Shown: one piece after another, positions 1 through 8,184 of the stretch
Layout: every line of letters starts with the position of its first letter
Position numbering within the stretch: the stretch's first letter is position 1
DNA from: Catellatospora citrea
GTDB taxonomy: Bacteria > Actinomycetota > Actinomycetes > Mycobacteriales > Micromonosporaceae
NCBI RefSeq assembly: GCF_003610235.1
Contig: NZ_RAPR01000001.1
Coordinates: 5,208,001 to 5,272,000 of the forward strand
DNA: 64,000 nt
Direction: 5' to 3'
The notes under the pieces: model-generated
What the model was told of the DNA's origin: nothing
Databases searched by the model: none
Seen by the model: only the letters and a program-made list of their open reading frames with translations
Position numbers and translations under genes: made by a program

Positions 1-1598
1 TTGGTGCGATAGGTGACCAGCTTGTACGACCCCGCGGCGGTGCCGTCGGCGGTCGTCGGCGTCCACGCATTGGTGTGCGACAGCTCCTCCATCGCGGTGC
101 ACACACCCCGGTAGAGGTACTTGTTGCTGGCCAGGGTGGGGGCGCTGCCGTCGGTGGTGCACAGCGGCAGTGAGTACGTGTCGGTGATGTCGTGGGCCGC
201 GGAGGTGGCGCTCCACGCGTAGTCCTGGCCGCGACCGAGGAGCACGTACAGGTTGAGCCCGGCGAACGCCGCGCCGCGGGCGCTGATGCCGGGGCCCTGC
301 AACTCCTGCACCATGAGCAGCTGCGGGGAGAAGTAGCCGGTCTGCGGTCCGAACACGGCGATCGGGTGACCGGTCGCCGAGTGCGCGGCGGAGATCACCG
401 CGGCGTTGGACATGCCCTTGCCCTGGTGGCCGATGGTCAGGCTGCCCAGGGCCGCGGCGATGTCGGACTGCGCGGTGACGGCGCTGTTGGCCGAGCCGGT
501 GGGGTTGGCGACGACGGGTTCGGCCACGGTCGAGCCCGCGTCGGGCAGCACGACCCCGGCGGCGTTGTCGTCGGCCGCGCCGTACGGGAAGCTCGTGCCG
601 TCGTGGATGGTCAACACGGTCTCGGGGTCGTTGCGGCTGCGGAACGCGTTCCATACCGCGTCGCCCTCGACCGCGCCGTAGCGGGCCCGCGCGGCCACGC
701 GGACCAGCGCGGACTCCATCTCGCCGCCGCCACCGCCGCCGAACAGGCCGCCGACCACGCCCGCGATGGCGATCAGGTCGGTCATCGTGAACGCCACCGG
801 GCCGCCCGCGTTGGTGATCGCGTCGAGGTGGCCGGTGAGCACGTACTCACCGGGGCAGTTGCGGTCGGCCATGCACCTGGCGATGTAGGCGTTGACGCCC
901 GCGATGTAGTTCTGCACGTCGGTGTAGAGCTGCGCGCCCCGCGTGCCGAGGTTCTGCAGCGCGTTGACCTGTGCCTGGAGGTCGGCTTCGGTGTACGGCG
1001 CGTTGCGCCACACACTCTGCTCCAGCGAGCGGTTGCCCGCCGCGCCGCCCGCGAACGGGGTGAGCGTGCCGCGCCCGACGTGGCGCAGCAGGTCCATGGT
1101 GAACAGGCGGTCCTCGGCGCCGGCGTAACCGGCCCCGAACATGGTCCCGGCCCGGGTGGTGCCGGTGACGTGCGGCGTGCCGGTGGCCTTGTCGCGCACC
1201 ACGGTCACGTCGGAGCGCGGCGCGTAGCTACGTTCGACCTGGCCGGCGGGCACGCCGAACGAGGCGTCGTTGAAGTACGCCGGGATCTGCTCGTCGGTGA
1301 GCCCGGCGTAGTTGTAGACCAGGTTGGCGTACCGGTCGAGCTGGTCGGCCGAGTGCGCGGGCCGGGTGCCGAACACCTGGTGGCCGAGGATGTCGACGAG
1401 GGTGGCGTTGCCGTTCTGCCCGGGCGGCAGGATGTCGGCGCACTCGGCGAGGCAGTAGTCGTTCGGGGCGAGCACGGCCGCGGCGGCGGGCGCCGCGTTC
1501 GGCACGACCACCGCGAAGGCACCGGCGGTGAGCAGCGCGAACGTGGCGGCGAGGGGGCGTCTTACCCGGAGCTGGGGCAGGGTGGCGCGTCGGGACAT
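1..1598 (-). CDS. Secreted penicillin acylase family Ntn-hydrolase (C-terminus beyond the left edge)
   Basis: Reading leftwards from the ATG at 1596-1598 the frame stays open to base 1, so 532 residues are visible and the C-terminus is missing. The start MSRRATLPQ is followed by a hydrophobic stretch ending around APAAAA, which is a Sec-type signal peptide. A GAAGGGA ribosome site lies about 8 nt upstream. Near residue 397 the motif KGMSNAAVISAA followed by GHPIAVFGPQTGYFSPQ matches the processing site of penicillin acylases, in which the Ser becomes the N-terminal nucleophile of the beta chain after self-cleavage; here Ser397 follows Met rather than the usual Gly. The family hydrolyses amide bonds of beta-lactams, acyl-homoserine lactones or lipopeptides; the substrate here cannot be told. 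Family assignment is firm, function is not. Confidence 0.85.
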   Translation of the reverse strand, partial: MSRRATLPQLRVRRPLAATFALLTAGAFAVVVPNAAPAAAAVLAPNDYCLAECADILPPGQNGNATLVDILGHQVFGTRPAHSADQLDRYANLVYNYAGLTDEQIPAYFNDASFGVPAGQVERSYAPRSDVTVVRDKATGTPHVTGTTRAGTMFGAGYAGAEDRLFTMDLLRHVGRGTLTPFAGGAAGNRSLEQSVWRNAPYTEADLQAQVNALQNLGTRGAQLYTDVQNYIAGVNAYIARCMADRNCPGEYVLTGHLDAITNAGGPVAFTMTDLIAIAGVVGGLFGGGGGGEMESALVRVAARARYGAVEGDAVWNAFRSRNDPETVLTIHDGTSFPYGAADDNAAGVVLPDAGSTVAEPVVANPTGSANSAVTAQSDIAAALGSLTIGHQGKGMSNAAVISAAHSATGHPIAVFGPQTGYFSPQLLMVQELQGPGISARGAAFAGLNLYVLLGRGQDYAWSATSAAHDITDTYSLPLCTTDGSAPTLASNKYLYRGVCTAMEELSHTNAWTPTTADGTAAGSYKLVTYRT

Positions 1599-1758
1599 GG
1601 GGTGGATCCCTTCGGCAGGACGGGACGGGGGCCGCTGATCCGCATCGGACAGCAGGCCCACGCGCAGCCTGACGCGACGTGACCGCCGCCGACGCACTTA
1701 CGTGAAGCAATTTCGTGTACCGGATGGTAACGAAGTATTCATCATGATGAAAGAGATG

Positions 1759-1786
1759 CGCACGATCGTGCGGCCTGCCGGCAGGC
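1759..1786. repeat. Two adjacent perfect 14-bp palindromes
   Basis: CGCACGATCGTGCG (1759-1772) is followed directly by GCCTGCCGGCAGGC (1773-1786), with further GGTGCGGTGCC repeats to about 1820. The cluster lies between two genes on the minus strand. It may terminate the glycerophosphotransferase transcript or act as an operator for the acylase gene. The rest of 1599-1830 holds an AT-richer stretch at 1700-1755 that could be the acylase promoter. Confidence 0.5.
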
Positions 1787-1830
1787 GGCGGCACGGCACC
1801 GGTGCGGTGCCGGTGCGGTGTCGGCGGAGG

Positions 1831-3075
1831 TCAGGACAGTGCGGGCAGGGCCGGCCGGTCGGCGCGACCGGCCTGGTACGGGCCGTCGACCTGCTCGCCG
1901 AGCAGCACCCGGCGCACCACGCGCTCGCTGGCCCGGCCGTCCTCCAGGGCGCAGAAGCGCTCCCGGAACGCCGCCCGCCGCTGCCGTGCCCGCTCGTCGT
2001 CGACCGCGCCGGAGGCGAACAGGCCGATCAGCTCGTCCTGGCTGGCGGCCACGACCCCTGGGTGCGCCTCGAAGATGTCGAAGTAGACGCCGCGGGAGGC
2101 GCGGTACTCCGCCCAGTCCGCGGCGAAGACCACGATCGGCCGGTCCAGCACCGCGTAGTCGAACATGGTCGACGAGTAGTCCGTGATCAGCACGTCCGCG
2201 GCGAGGTAGAGGTCCTCCACCCGGGGGTGCCCGGTCACGTCGACGATCTGTGCCGAGCCGCCCGGCGCGGCGGGCTTGCCCTCGTAGAAGTAGTGCGCGC
2301 GCACCAGGATCACGGCGTCGGGCCCGAGCGAGTCGGCCAGCGCGGCGACGTCGAGGAGGCCGGTGAGGTCGGTGGCGTTGCGGCCGCGGTGCGTCGGGGT
2401 GTACAGCACGACCCGCTTGCCGGGCTCGATGCCGAGCTGGGCACGGACCTTCGCGCCCTGGTCGGGCGCGGCGTTGACCAGGATGTCGTTGCGCGGGTAG
2501 CCGTACTCCAGCGACTCGTAACGCCCGGGGTAGGCGGTGCTCCAGGACTGCGCGGACTGGGGGTTGGCCGCGATGCTGTAGTCCCAGCGCTCGACGAGCT
2601 TGCGCAGCTCCTCGGCGCCGTTGCCGCGGCGGCGGCTGCTGACGGCCGCGAGCCCGTCCATGCCCATCAGCTTCAGCGGGGTGCCGTGGTGGGTCTGCAC
2701 CACGACCGATCCCGGGCGCTTGACCACGTAGTCGGGGAAGTTGGTGTTGCCGATGAAGTACTTGGCGCGGGCGATGGTCCAGAAGTAGGCCGGTGACTCC
2801 TCGACCACGTAGTCGACGCCCGCCGGGATGTTCTTCACCCGGTCGGCCTTGACGATCCAGACGCCGCGGATGTGCGGAGCCAGCTCGCGGGCCTTCTCGT
2901 AGATCGCGGCCGGGTTGCAGCTGTAGCCCGCGCTCCAGTAGGAGGAGTAGACGGCGAGCCGCTCGTCGACGGGCAGGCGCAGCTGAGCGCGGTACATCGC
3001 GTACTTCAGCGCGCGGGTCGGCTGGCGGACCACGCGGCGGGCCTGGGTCTTGATCGACCGCATCTGGCGCAGCAT
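1831..3075 (-). CDS. CDP-glycerol:poly(glycerophosphate) glycerophosphotransferase family protein
   Basis: A 414-residue protein of the TagB/TagF family, which transfers glycerol phosphate (or related polyol phosphate) from a CDP-activated donor to wall teichoic acid or a glycopolymer at the inner face of the membrane. Family signatures appear in order: HHGTPLK near residue 130, EYGYPRND near 200, YTPTHRG near 235, and the nucleotide-binding ITDYSSTMFDYAVLDRP near 300. The basic N-terminus (SIKTQARRVVRQP) suits a peripheral membrane protein. AGGGGAG lies about 9 nt before the ATG at 3075. No other teichoic acid genes are adjacent, so the polymer made is unknown. It is shorter than full TagF polymerases and could be a primase-type enzyme. 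Confidence 0.88.
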   Translation of the reverse strand: MLRQMRSIKTQARRVVRQPTRALKYAMYRAQLRLPVDERLAVYSSYWSAGYSCNPAAIYEKARELAPHIRGVWIVKADRVKNIPAGVDYVVEESPAYFWTIARAKYFIGNTNFPDYVVKRPGSVVVQTHHGTPLKLMGMDGLAAVSSRRRGNGAEELRKLVERWDYSIAANPQSAQSWSTAYPGRYESLEYGYPRNDILVNAAPDQGAKVRAQLGIEPGKRVVLYTPTHRGRNATDLTGLLDVAALADSLGPDAVILVRAHYFYEGKPAAPGGSAQIVDVTGHPRVEDLYLAADVLITDYSSTMFDYAVLDRPIVVFAADWAEYRASRGVYFDIFEAHPGVVAASQDELIGLFASGAVDDERARQRRAAFRERFCALEDGRASERVVRRVLLGEQVDGPYQAGRADRPALPALS

Positions 3076-3363
3076 CGGCGCGGCTCCCCTCGCGTGCGTT
3101 CCCCCGTGGCGACGGGTCTGCCCGGCCCGTTCACTCCGTCACCCGGGCCGCCGACGGCCTGCGAACAGAGTGGGCCAGAAGATAACAGGACGTCCCGGGT
3201 CAAGTAAACAGCAGCAGAACGGGCAGCGACCCGCTCGCGCGGAGCCGGACCTGCGGCGCGTGATGTGACCGGCGGGTAGCGACTGGCTGAGCGATCGTTC
3301 AGGCAATCGGGCTACGCTGTGCTCGAAATCCTGTGATCCAGGTATCAGACCCCGGGAGGAAAC

Positions 3364-5037
3364 GTGGACGCGGACGAGATCGCCGCCGGTCGCGAGCGTT
3401 GGCAGCAGCGGTACGACAAGGCGCACAAGCGCCACGCGGACTTCACCACGCTCAGCGGGGTCGAGGTCGAGCCGCTCTACGGCCCGGCCGAGGGTGTCGC
3501 GTACCCGGGCTTCGAGCGCATCGGCTGGCCCGGTGAGTTCCCGTTCACCCGCGGCCTGTACCCGACCGGCTACCGGGGCCGCACCTGGACCATCCGCCAG
3601 TTCGCCGGCTTCGGCAACGCGGTGCAGACCAACGAGCGCTACAAGCTCATCCTCGGCGCGGGCGGCGGCGGCCTGTCGGTCGCCTTCGACATGCCCACGC
3701 TGATGGGCCGCGACTCCGACGACGGCCGCTCGCTGGGCGAGGTCGGCCACTGCGGCGTGGCCATCGACTCGGCCGCGGACATGGACGTGCTGTTCGGCGG
3801 CATCGACCTGCAGAAGGTCACCACCTCGATGACCATCTCCGGGCCCGCGGTGCCGGTGTTCTGCATGTACCTGGTCGCCGCCGAGCGCCAGGGCGCCGAC
3901 CTGAGCAAGCTCGACGGCACCCTGCAGACCGACATCTTCAAGGAGTACATCGCGCAGAAGGAGTGGCTGTTCGACCCCGAGCCGCACCTGCGCCTCATCG
4001 GCGACCTGATGGAGTACTGCGCGCACAACATCCCGAAGTACAAGCCGCTGTCGGTGTCGGGCTACCACATCCGCGAGGCGGGCGCGACGGCCGCGCAGGA
4101 GCTGGCGTACACGCTGGCCGACGGCTTCGGCTACGTCGAGCTGGGCCTGTCCCGCGGCCTGGACGTCAACGTCTTCGCCCCCGGCCTGAGTTTCTTCTTC
4201 GACGCGCACGTCGACTTCTTCGAGGAGATCGCGAAGTTCCGCGCCGCCCGGCGCATCTGGGCCCGCTGGATGCGCGACGTGTACGGCGCGACCAGCGACA
4301 AGGCCCAGTGGCTGCGCTTCCACACGCAGACCGCCGGTGTCTCGCTGACCGCCCAGCAGCCGGTCAACAACGTGGTGCGCACCGCGGTCGAGGCGCTGTC
4401 GGCGATCCTCGGCGGCACCAACTCGCTGCACACGAACGCCCTGGACGAGACCCTCGCCCTGCCCACCGACGAGTCCGCCGAGATCGCCCTGCGCACTCAG
4501 CAGGTGCTGATGGAGGAGACCGGCGTCGTCAACGTGGCCGACCCGCTGGGCGGCTCCTGGTACGTCGAGGCGCTCACCGACAAGATCGAGGCCGAGGCCG
4601 AGGCGATCTTCCAGCGCATCAAGGACCGCGGCACCGACGGCACCATCACCAGCGGCATCCTGCGCGGCATCGAGGACGGCTGGTTCACCTCCGAGATCGC
4701 CGACTCGGCCTACATCTACCAGCGCGCCCTGGAGGACGGCCACAAGCGCATCGTCGGCGTCAACTGCCACACGGGCACCATCGCCAAGGACCTGGAGATC
4801 ATGCGCGTCTCCCACGAGGTCGAGCGCGAGCAGGTCAAGCTCCTCCAGGCCCGCCGCACCGACCGTGACCAGGCCGCCGTGGACGCCGCCCTCAAGAAGA
4901 TGGTCGACGTCTCCCGCACCGACGCCAACATGGTCCCCGCCATGCTCGACGCCTGCCGCGCCGAAGCCACCCTCGGCGAGATCTGCGACGCCCTGCGCGC
5001 CGAATGGGGCGTCTACCGCGAGCCCGCGCGCTTCTGA
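3364..5037 (+). CDS. icmA: Isobutyryl-CoA mutase large subunit (coenzyme B12-dependent acyl-CoA mutase)
   Basis: A 557-residue TIM-barrel substrate-binding subunit of an adenosylcobalamin-dependent mutase, with no C-terminal B12-binding domain, as in IcmA (566 aa in Streptomyces). The family's specificity positions are readable: the residue that is Tyr89 in methylmalonyl-CoA mutase is Phe80 here (TIRQFAGFG), and the one that is Arg207 is Gln198 ([10 protein letters not shown]). Phe80/Gln198 is the known isobutyryl-CoA mutase pair, so interconversion of isobutyryl-CoA and n-butyryl-CoA is the likely reaction. The catalytic His is at 235 ([10 protein letters not shown]). Start is GTG with GGGAGGA 4 nt upstream. 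The small B12-binding partner IcmB is not in the window. Without the residue check it would be annotated methylmalonyl-CoA mutase. Confidence 0.88.
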   Translation: MDADEIAAGRERWQQRYDKAHKRHADFTTLSGVEVEPLYGPAEGVAYPGFERIGWPGEFPFTRGLYPTGYRGRTWTIRQFAGFGNAVQTNERYKLILGAGGGGLSVAFDMPTLMGRDSDDGRSLGEVGHCGVAIDSAADMDVLFGGIDLQKVTTSMTISGPAVPVFCMYLVAAERQGADLSKLDGTLQTDIFKEYIAQKEWLFDPEPHLRLIGDLMEYCAHNIPKYKPLSVSGYHIREAGATAAQELAYTLADGFGYVELGLSRGLDVNVFAPGLSFFFDAHVDFFEEIAKFRAARRIWARWMRDVYGATSDKAQWLRFHTQTAGVSLTAQQPVNNVVRTAVEALSAILGGTNSLHTNALDETLALPTDESAEIALRTQQVLMEETGVVNVADPLGGSWYVEALTDKIEAEAEAIFQRIKDRGTDGTITSGILRGIEDGWFTSEIADSAYIYQRALEDGHKRIVGVNCHTGTIAKDLEIMRVSHEVEREQVKLLQARRTDRDQAAVDAALKKMVDVSRTDANMVPAMLDACRAEATLGEICDALRAEWGVYREPARF

Positions 5038-5051
5038 CCGCACCAAGGCGA

Positions 5052-5120
5052 CGATCTTGCGGGAACTGTGGGTACGACACGCGCGTATCCGACAAAAAGG
5101 CAACAGTTCCCGCAAGATCG
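5052..5120. repeat. Intergenic inverted repeat, family A copy 1
   Basis: The arm CGATCTTGCGGGAACTGT (5052-5069) recurs as a perfect reverse complement at 5103-5120. The spacer begins GGGTACGACACGC. Copy 2 at 15341-15435 shares both arm sequence and the spacer start. It sits right after the icmA stop and could act as a transcription terminator. Confidence 0.8.
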
Positions 5121-5187
5121 CCGTGATCTATGGGCGGGTGGGGACCTTTGCGGGGGGATTGTTACGGGCGTGGGAGACTGGGTAACC

Positions 5188-6129
5188 ATGAGCGATCTCC
5201 GACCCGGACAGTCGATCTTCACGCGTGGCGCGGTGGATCTCGGCGCGCTGGCCGCGCGCACTCAGCAGGCGCCCGCCGCGAGCCCGGCCGCGCCCGCGAC
5301 TACCCCGGCCGGTCCCGGTAACGGCGGTAACGGCGGCTTCCCCGGTGCGCCGGCGGGGGGTGGTCACGTGGTGGACGTGACCGAGGCCAACGTGCAGGAC
5401 GAGGTCCTGCAGAAGTCGATGTCCACGCCCGTCGTGGTGGCGTTCCTGGCCCCCGGTTACCCCGAGGTCGACCAGCTGGCCGACGCCCTGGCGCAGTTCA
5501 ACGCCGCCGACGGCGGCAGCTGGGTGCTCGCCCGGGTGAACGCGCAGGCCGATCCGCGGCTGGCCGCCATGTTCCGGGTGCAGAGCGTGCCCACCGTGTA
5601 CGCCGTGGTCGGCGGGCAGCCGATCGACGCGTTCGCCGGGCCCGTGCCGCCCGCGCAGCTGCGCCAGTGGCTGGACGCCGTGCTGCGGGCCGGCGGGGTC
5701 GACGTGGCCGTGCCCGAGGACCCGCGCCTGGAAGAGGCCGACGAGGCCCTGATCATGGGCAACCTCGACGAGGCCGAGAAGGCATACCGCAAGATCCTTT
5801 CGGATTCGCCGAAGGACGCCGCGGCCGAGGCGGGCCTGGCCCAGGTGGTGCTGGCCAAGCGGGTCGCGGGCGTGGACCCGCAGGCCGCGGTGGCCGCCGC
5901 CGACGCCGCACCCGACGACCTGGCCGCGCAGCTGAAAGCGGCCGACGTCGAGGTGCTGGCCGGTCAGGCAGAGCAGGCGTATCAGCGGCTGGTCAATCTG
6001 GTGCGCCGCGTCTACGGTGACGATCGGGAGACGGTGCGCCAGCACCTCGTGTCGCTGTTCGCCGTCGCCGGCCCGGACGACCCCGCGGTGGCGGCCGCGC
6101 GGCGTGCCCTGGCCAGCGCTTTGTTCTAG
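5188..6129 (+). CDS. Thioredoxin-domain/TPR co-chaperone-like protein (CnoX/YbbN type)
   Basis: A 313-residue protein with a flexible Pro/Ala/Gly N-terminus (to about 55), a thioredoxin-fold domain (about 60-165; VVVAFLAPGYPEVDQ then VQSVPTVYAVVGG) and a C-terminal TPR region (about 185-313; LEEADEALIMGNLDEAEKAYRKIL). The layout matches YbbN/CnoX, a chaperone-holdase that protects proteins and hands them to GroEL or DnaK. The CXXC site is absent: the position of WCGPC reads GYPEV, so redox catalysis is not expected. I chose ATG 5188 (MSDLRPGQ) because an upstream in-frame GTG at 5068 lies inside the inverted repeat at 5052-5120. Confidence 0.82.
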   Translation: MSDLRPGQSIFTRGAVDLGALAARTQQAPAASPAAPATTPAGPGNGGNGGFPGAPAGGGHVVDVTEANVQDEVLQKSMSTPVVVAFLAPGYPEVDQLADALAQFNAADGGSWVLARVNAQADPRLAAMFRVQSVPTVYAVVGGQPIDAFAGPVPPAQLRQWLDAVLRAGGVDVAVPEDPRLEEADEALIMGNLDEAEKAYRKILSDSPKDAAAEAGLAQVVLAKRVAGVDPQAAVAAADAAPDDLAAQLKAADVEVLAGQAEQAYQRLVNLVRRVYGDDRETVRQHLVSLFAVAGPDDPAVAAARRALASALF

Positions 6130-6219
6130 AACCGCTAGTGGCCCGTCCCGGACGGCCCGCCTGGTCGGCGGGTCGCCGGGAACTCCCCACCAGCGTGCAT
6201 GAGGCCAGGGGGGAGAGGT

Positions 6220-7200
6220 ATGCGCCGCATCGCGGTTCTCGACGCGCCGTCGAACCTGGGCCTGCGCCCGCCCACCGAGACCTCCGTGCCCGGCTGCGCC
6301 AAGGCGCCGGGCGCGCTGCGTGACAAGAACCTGCTGACCCGGCTCGACGCGCGCGACGCCGGCTGCCTCACCCCGCCCCGCTACGACCCCGGCGACTGGC
6401 GTCCCGGCGACGGGGTGGCGCACGCGCTGCAGATCCACTCGTACAGCGTGCGACTGGCGGAGCGGATCGGCGCGATCGTCGACGGCGGGGAGTTCCCGCT
6501 GGTGCTGGGCGGTGACTGCTCGATCCTGCTGGGCTCGGCGCTGGCCATGCGGCGGCTCGGCGAGGAGGTCGGCGGCCGCATCGGGCTGGTCTTCGTCGAC
6601 GGGCACTCCGACTTCCGGCATCCCGGCAACGCGCCGTACGTAGGCGCGGCGGCGGGCGAAGACCTCGCGCTGGTCACCGGCCGGGGCCAGACCGAGCTGG
6701 CCGGGATCGAGGGCCGCCGCCCCTACTTCCGCGACAGCGACGTGGTCGTGCTCGGCATCCGTGAGCACGACGAGTATCGACTCGACCTGCAGGCGGCCGG
6801 TTTCGCCACCCGCCCGGCCACCGCGGTGCGCGCCGAGGGCGCCCGGCGCACCGCCCAGTGGGCCCGCGAGCGCCTGGCCGACTGTGCCGGCTACTGGGTG
6901 CACATCGACGTCGACGTGCTCGACCCCGCCGTGATGCCCGCCGTCGACGCCCCCGAACCCGGCGGGATCGCCCTCACCGAACTCGAACTCCTGCTCACCG
7001 GCCTGGTCAACACCCCCGACTGCCTCGGCATGGAGCTGACCGTCTTCGACCCCGACCACGACCCCGACGGCCGCCACGCCGCCGAACTCGTCGCCACCCT
7101 GGTCACCGGCCTGGCACCCCTGCGCCCCTCCAAGCGCCCCACCCGCGCCCCCCGGGTGCCCACCCCCCGCACCCCCTCCGAGAAGCGCACCGCCGCCTGA
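6220..7200 (+). CDS. Arginase/agmatinase/formiminoglutamase family ureohydrolase
   Basis: A 326-residue Mn-dependent ureohydrolase. Metal-binding motifs are intact: GGDCS near residue 95, FVDGHSDF near 128 and HIDVDVLDP near 228. The family cleaves arginine, agmatine, guanidinobutyrate or formimino-glutamate. The specificity loop is not diagnostic by eye, so the substrate is open. The last 25 residues are Pro/Arg/Lys rich and probably disordered. Start ATG 6220 has GGGGGAGAGG just upstream, which is better than the ATG seven codons earlier. No arginine or polyamine genes flank it. Confidence 0.85.
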   Translation: MRRIAVLDAPSNLGLRPPTETSVPGCAKAPGALRDKNLLTRLDARDAGCLTPPRYDPGDWRPGDGVAHALQIHSYSVRLAERIGAIVDGGEFPLVLGGDCSILLGSALAMRRLGEEVGGRIGLVFVDGHSDFRHPGNAPYVGAAAGEDLALVTGRGQTELAGIEGRRPYFRDSDVVVLGIREHDEYRLDLQAAGFATRPATAVRAEGARRTAQWARERLADCAGYWVHIDVDVLDPAVMPAVDAPEPGGIALTELELLLTGLVNTPDCLGMELTVFDPDHDPDGRHAAELVATLVTGLAPLRPSKRPTRAPRVPTPRTPSEKRTAA

Positions 7201-7298
7201 CGGTTCTTTCACAGCGCCAGCGTGGCGGGTGGTGGTGTGGGCTACCCGGGGCGGAGGTGCGCGCGGCGGGAACGGCCCCGGCGGTTAATGTGGCCCCC

Positions 7299-7655
7299 AT
7301 GCCCGCTGTGCTCTCCACCGCGACGACCGTCGTCGCCCTGCTGCTGGCCGCCCTCGCCCTGCTGGCGGCGGCGCGCGACCGAGCCCCGGACCGGGTGCAG
7401 CTGATCGGCACCGTCGTGGTCAGCATCGCCGCGGTGGTGCTGGTGGGCGCGGCGGTGGCGAGCTGGATCGGTGGTCACTCGCCGCGGGAGACCACGACCT
7501 TCCTCGGGTACGCCCTGACGATGGTCCTCCTGCCCGCGGGCGCCTGGATCGTCGGCAAGATGGAGCCCACCCGCTTCGGCAGCGTGATCATCGGGGTGGC
7601 CGCGCTCATCGTGCCCGTGCTCGTGCTGCGCATCGGGCAGGTGTTCGGTGCCTAA
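7299..7655 (+). CDS. Small integral membrane protein, unknown function
   Basis: A 118-residue protein with about four hydrophobic helices (residues 5-25, 35-57, 67-85, 92-112) and almost no charged residues apart from short loops. I recognise no family. The ATG is preceded by TAATGT at 7286-7291 with exactly 7 nt between, the layout of a leaderless promoter, and no Shine-Dalgarno sequence is present. It overlaps the next membrane-protein gene by 8 nt, so the two are probably one transcript. The next gene also encodes a four-helix protein, suggesting the pair works together. Confidence 0.7.
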   Translation: MPAVLSTATTVVALLLAALALLAAARDRAPDRVQLIGTVVVSIAAVVLVGAAVASWIGGHSPRETTTFLGYALTMVLLPAGAWIVGKMEPTRFGSVIIGVAALIVPVLVLRIGQVFGA

Positions 7656-8049
7656 GCCGGTCAACACCGGCCTCGGCCGGGTCCTCGTCTTCGTGTACGG
7701 CCTGTTCGCCGTCGCCGCCACCTGCCGCGCGAGCGTGCAGATCATCATGAAGTTCGGCGAGGCCCCGGTCTCCTACCTGCTCAGCGCGCTGGCCGCGGTG
7801 CTGTACATCGTGGCCACCGTGGGCCTGGTGCGCGGCGACGCGGGTGGCCGCCGCCTGGCGCAGGCCTGCTTCACCGTCGAACTGGTCGGCGTGCTCGCCG
7901 TCGGCACGCTCAGCGTGCTCGCCCCGCAGGACTTCCCGGACGCCACCGTCTGGTCCGGCTTCGGCGAGGGCTACGGCTACCTGCCGCTCGTGCTGCCCGT
8001 GCTCGGCCTGATCTGGCTGCGCCGCAAGGCTCCCGTCACCGCGTCCTGA
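7648..8049 (+). CDS. Small integral membrane protein, unknown function
   Basis: A 133-residue protein with four predicted membrane helices (about 10-28, 42-62, 70-92, 107-125) ending in the cytoplasmic tail RRKAPVTAS. It starts at GTG 7648 inside the end of the upstream gene, an overlap typical of translational coupling. I do not recognise a family. A strong dyad at 8090-8162 ends the unit and separates it from the convergent penicillin-binding protein gene. Confidence 0.7.
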   Translation: MPKPVNTGLGRVLVFVYGLFAVAATCRASVQIIMKFGEAPVSYLLSALAAVLYIVATVGLVRGDAGGRRLAQACFTVELVGVLAVGTLSVLAPQDFPDATVWSGFGEGYGYLPLVLPVLGLIWLRRKAPVTAS

Positions 8050-8089
8050 GGACCGGGCAACCCCGCACCCGCCGGCCCGTGCTCAAGGC

Positions 8090-8162
8090 CCCGAAGATCG
8101 CTGTCTCGTGTCAGATGCTCTGGTCAGACCACAGCTCTTGACACCAGACAGCGATCTTCGGG
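8090..8162. terminator. Bidirectional hairpin between convergent genes
   Basis: Arms of 24 nt (8090-8113 and 8139-8162), beginning CCCGAAGATCGCTGTCT, match at 23 of 24 positions, with a 25-nt loop. The hairpin lies between the ends of two convergent genes. The arm contains GATCGC, reminiscent of but not identical to family A. No T-tract follows, so if it is a terminator it depends on stem strength alone. Confidence 0.7.
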
Positions 8163-8184
8163 CGCGGCGCGGCGGGGGCGGCGG

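Noticed and set aside
192..1682. Long plus-strand open frame of 496 codons
   Set aside because: It is the antisense shadow of the acylase gene: Gly/Arg/Val repetitive, no known motif, while the opposite strand shows signal peptide and acylase landmarks.
3364..5037. Methylmalonyl-CoA mutase
   Set aside because: Phe80 and Gln198 replace the Tyr and Arg that bind the carboxylate of methylmalonyl-CoA, and no B12-binding domain or paired subunit gene is present.
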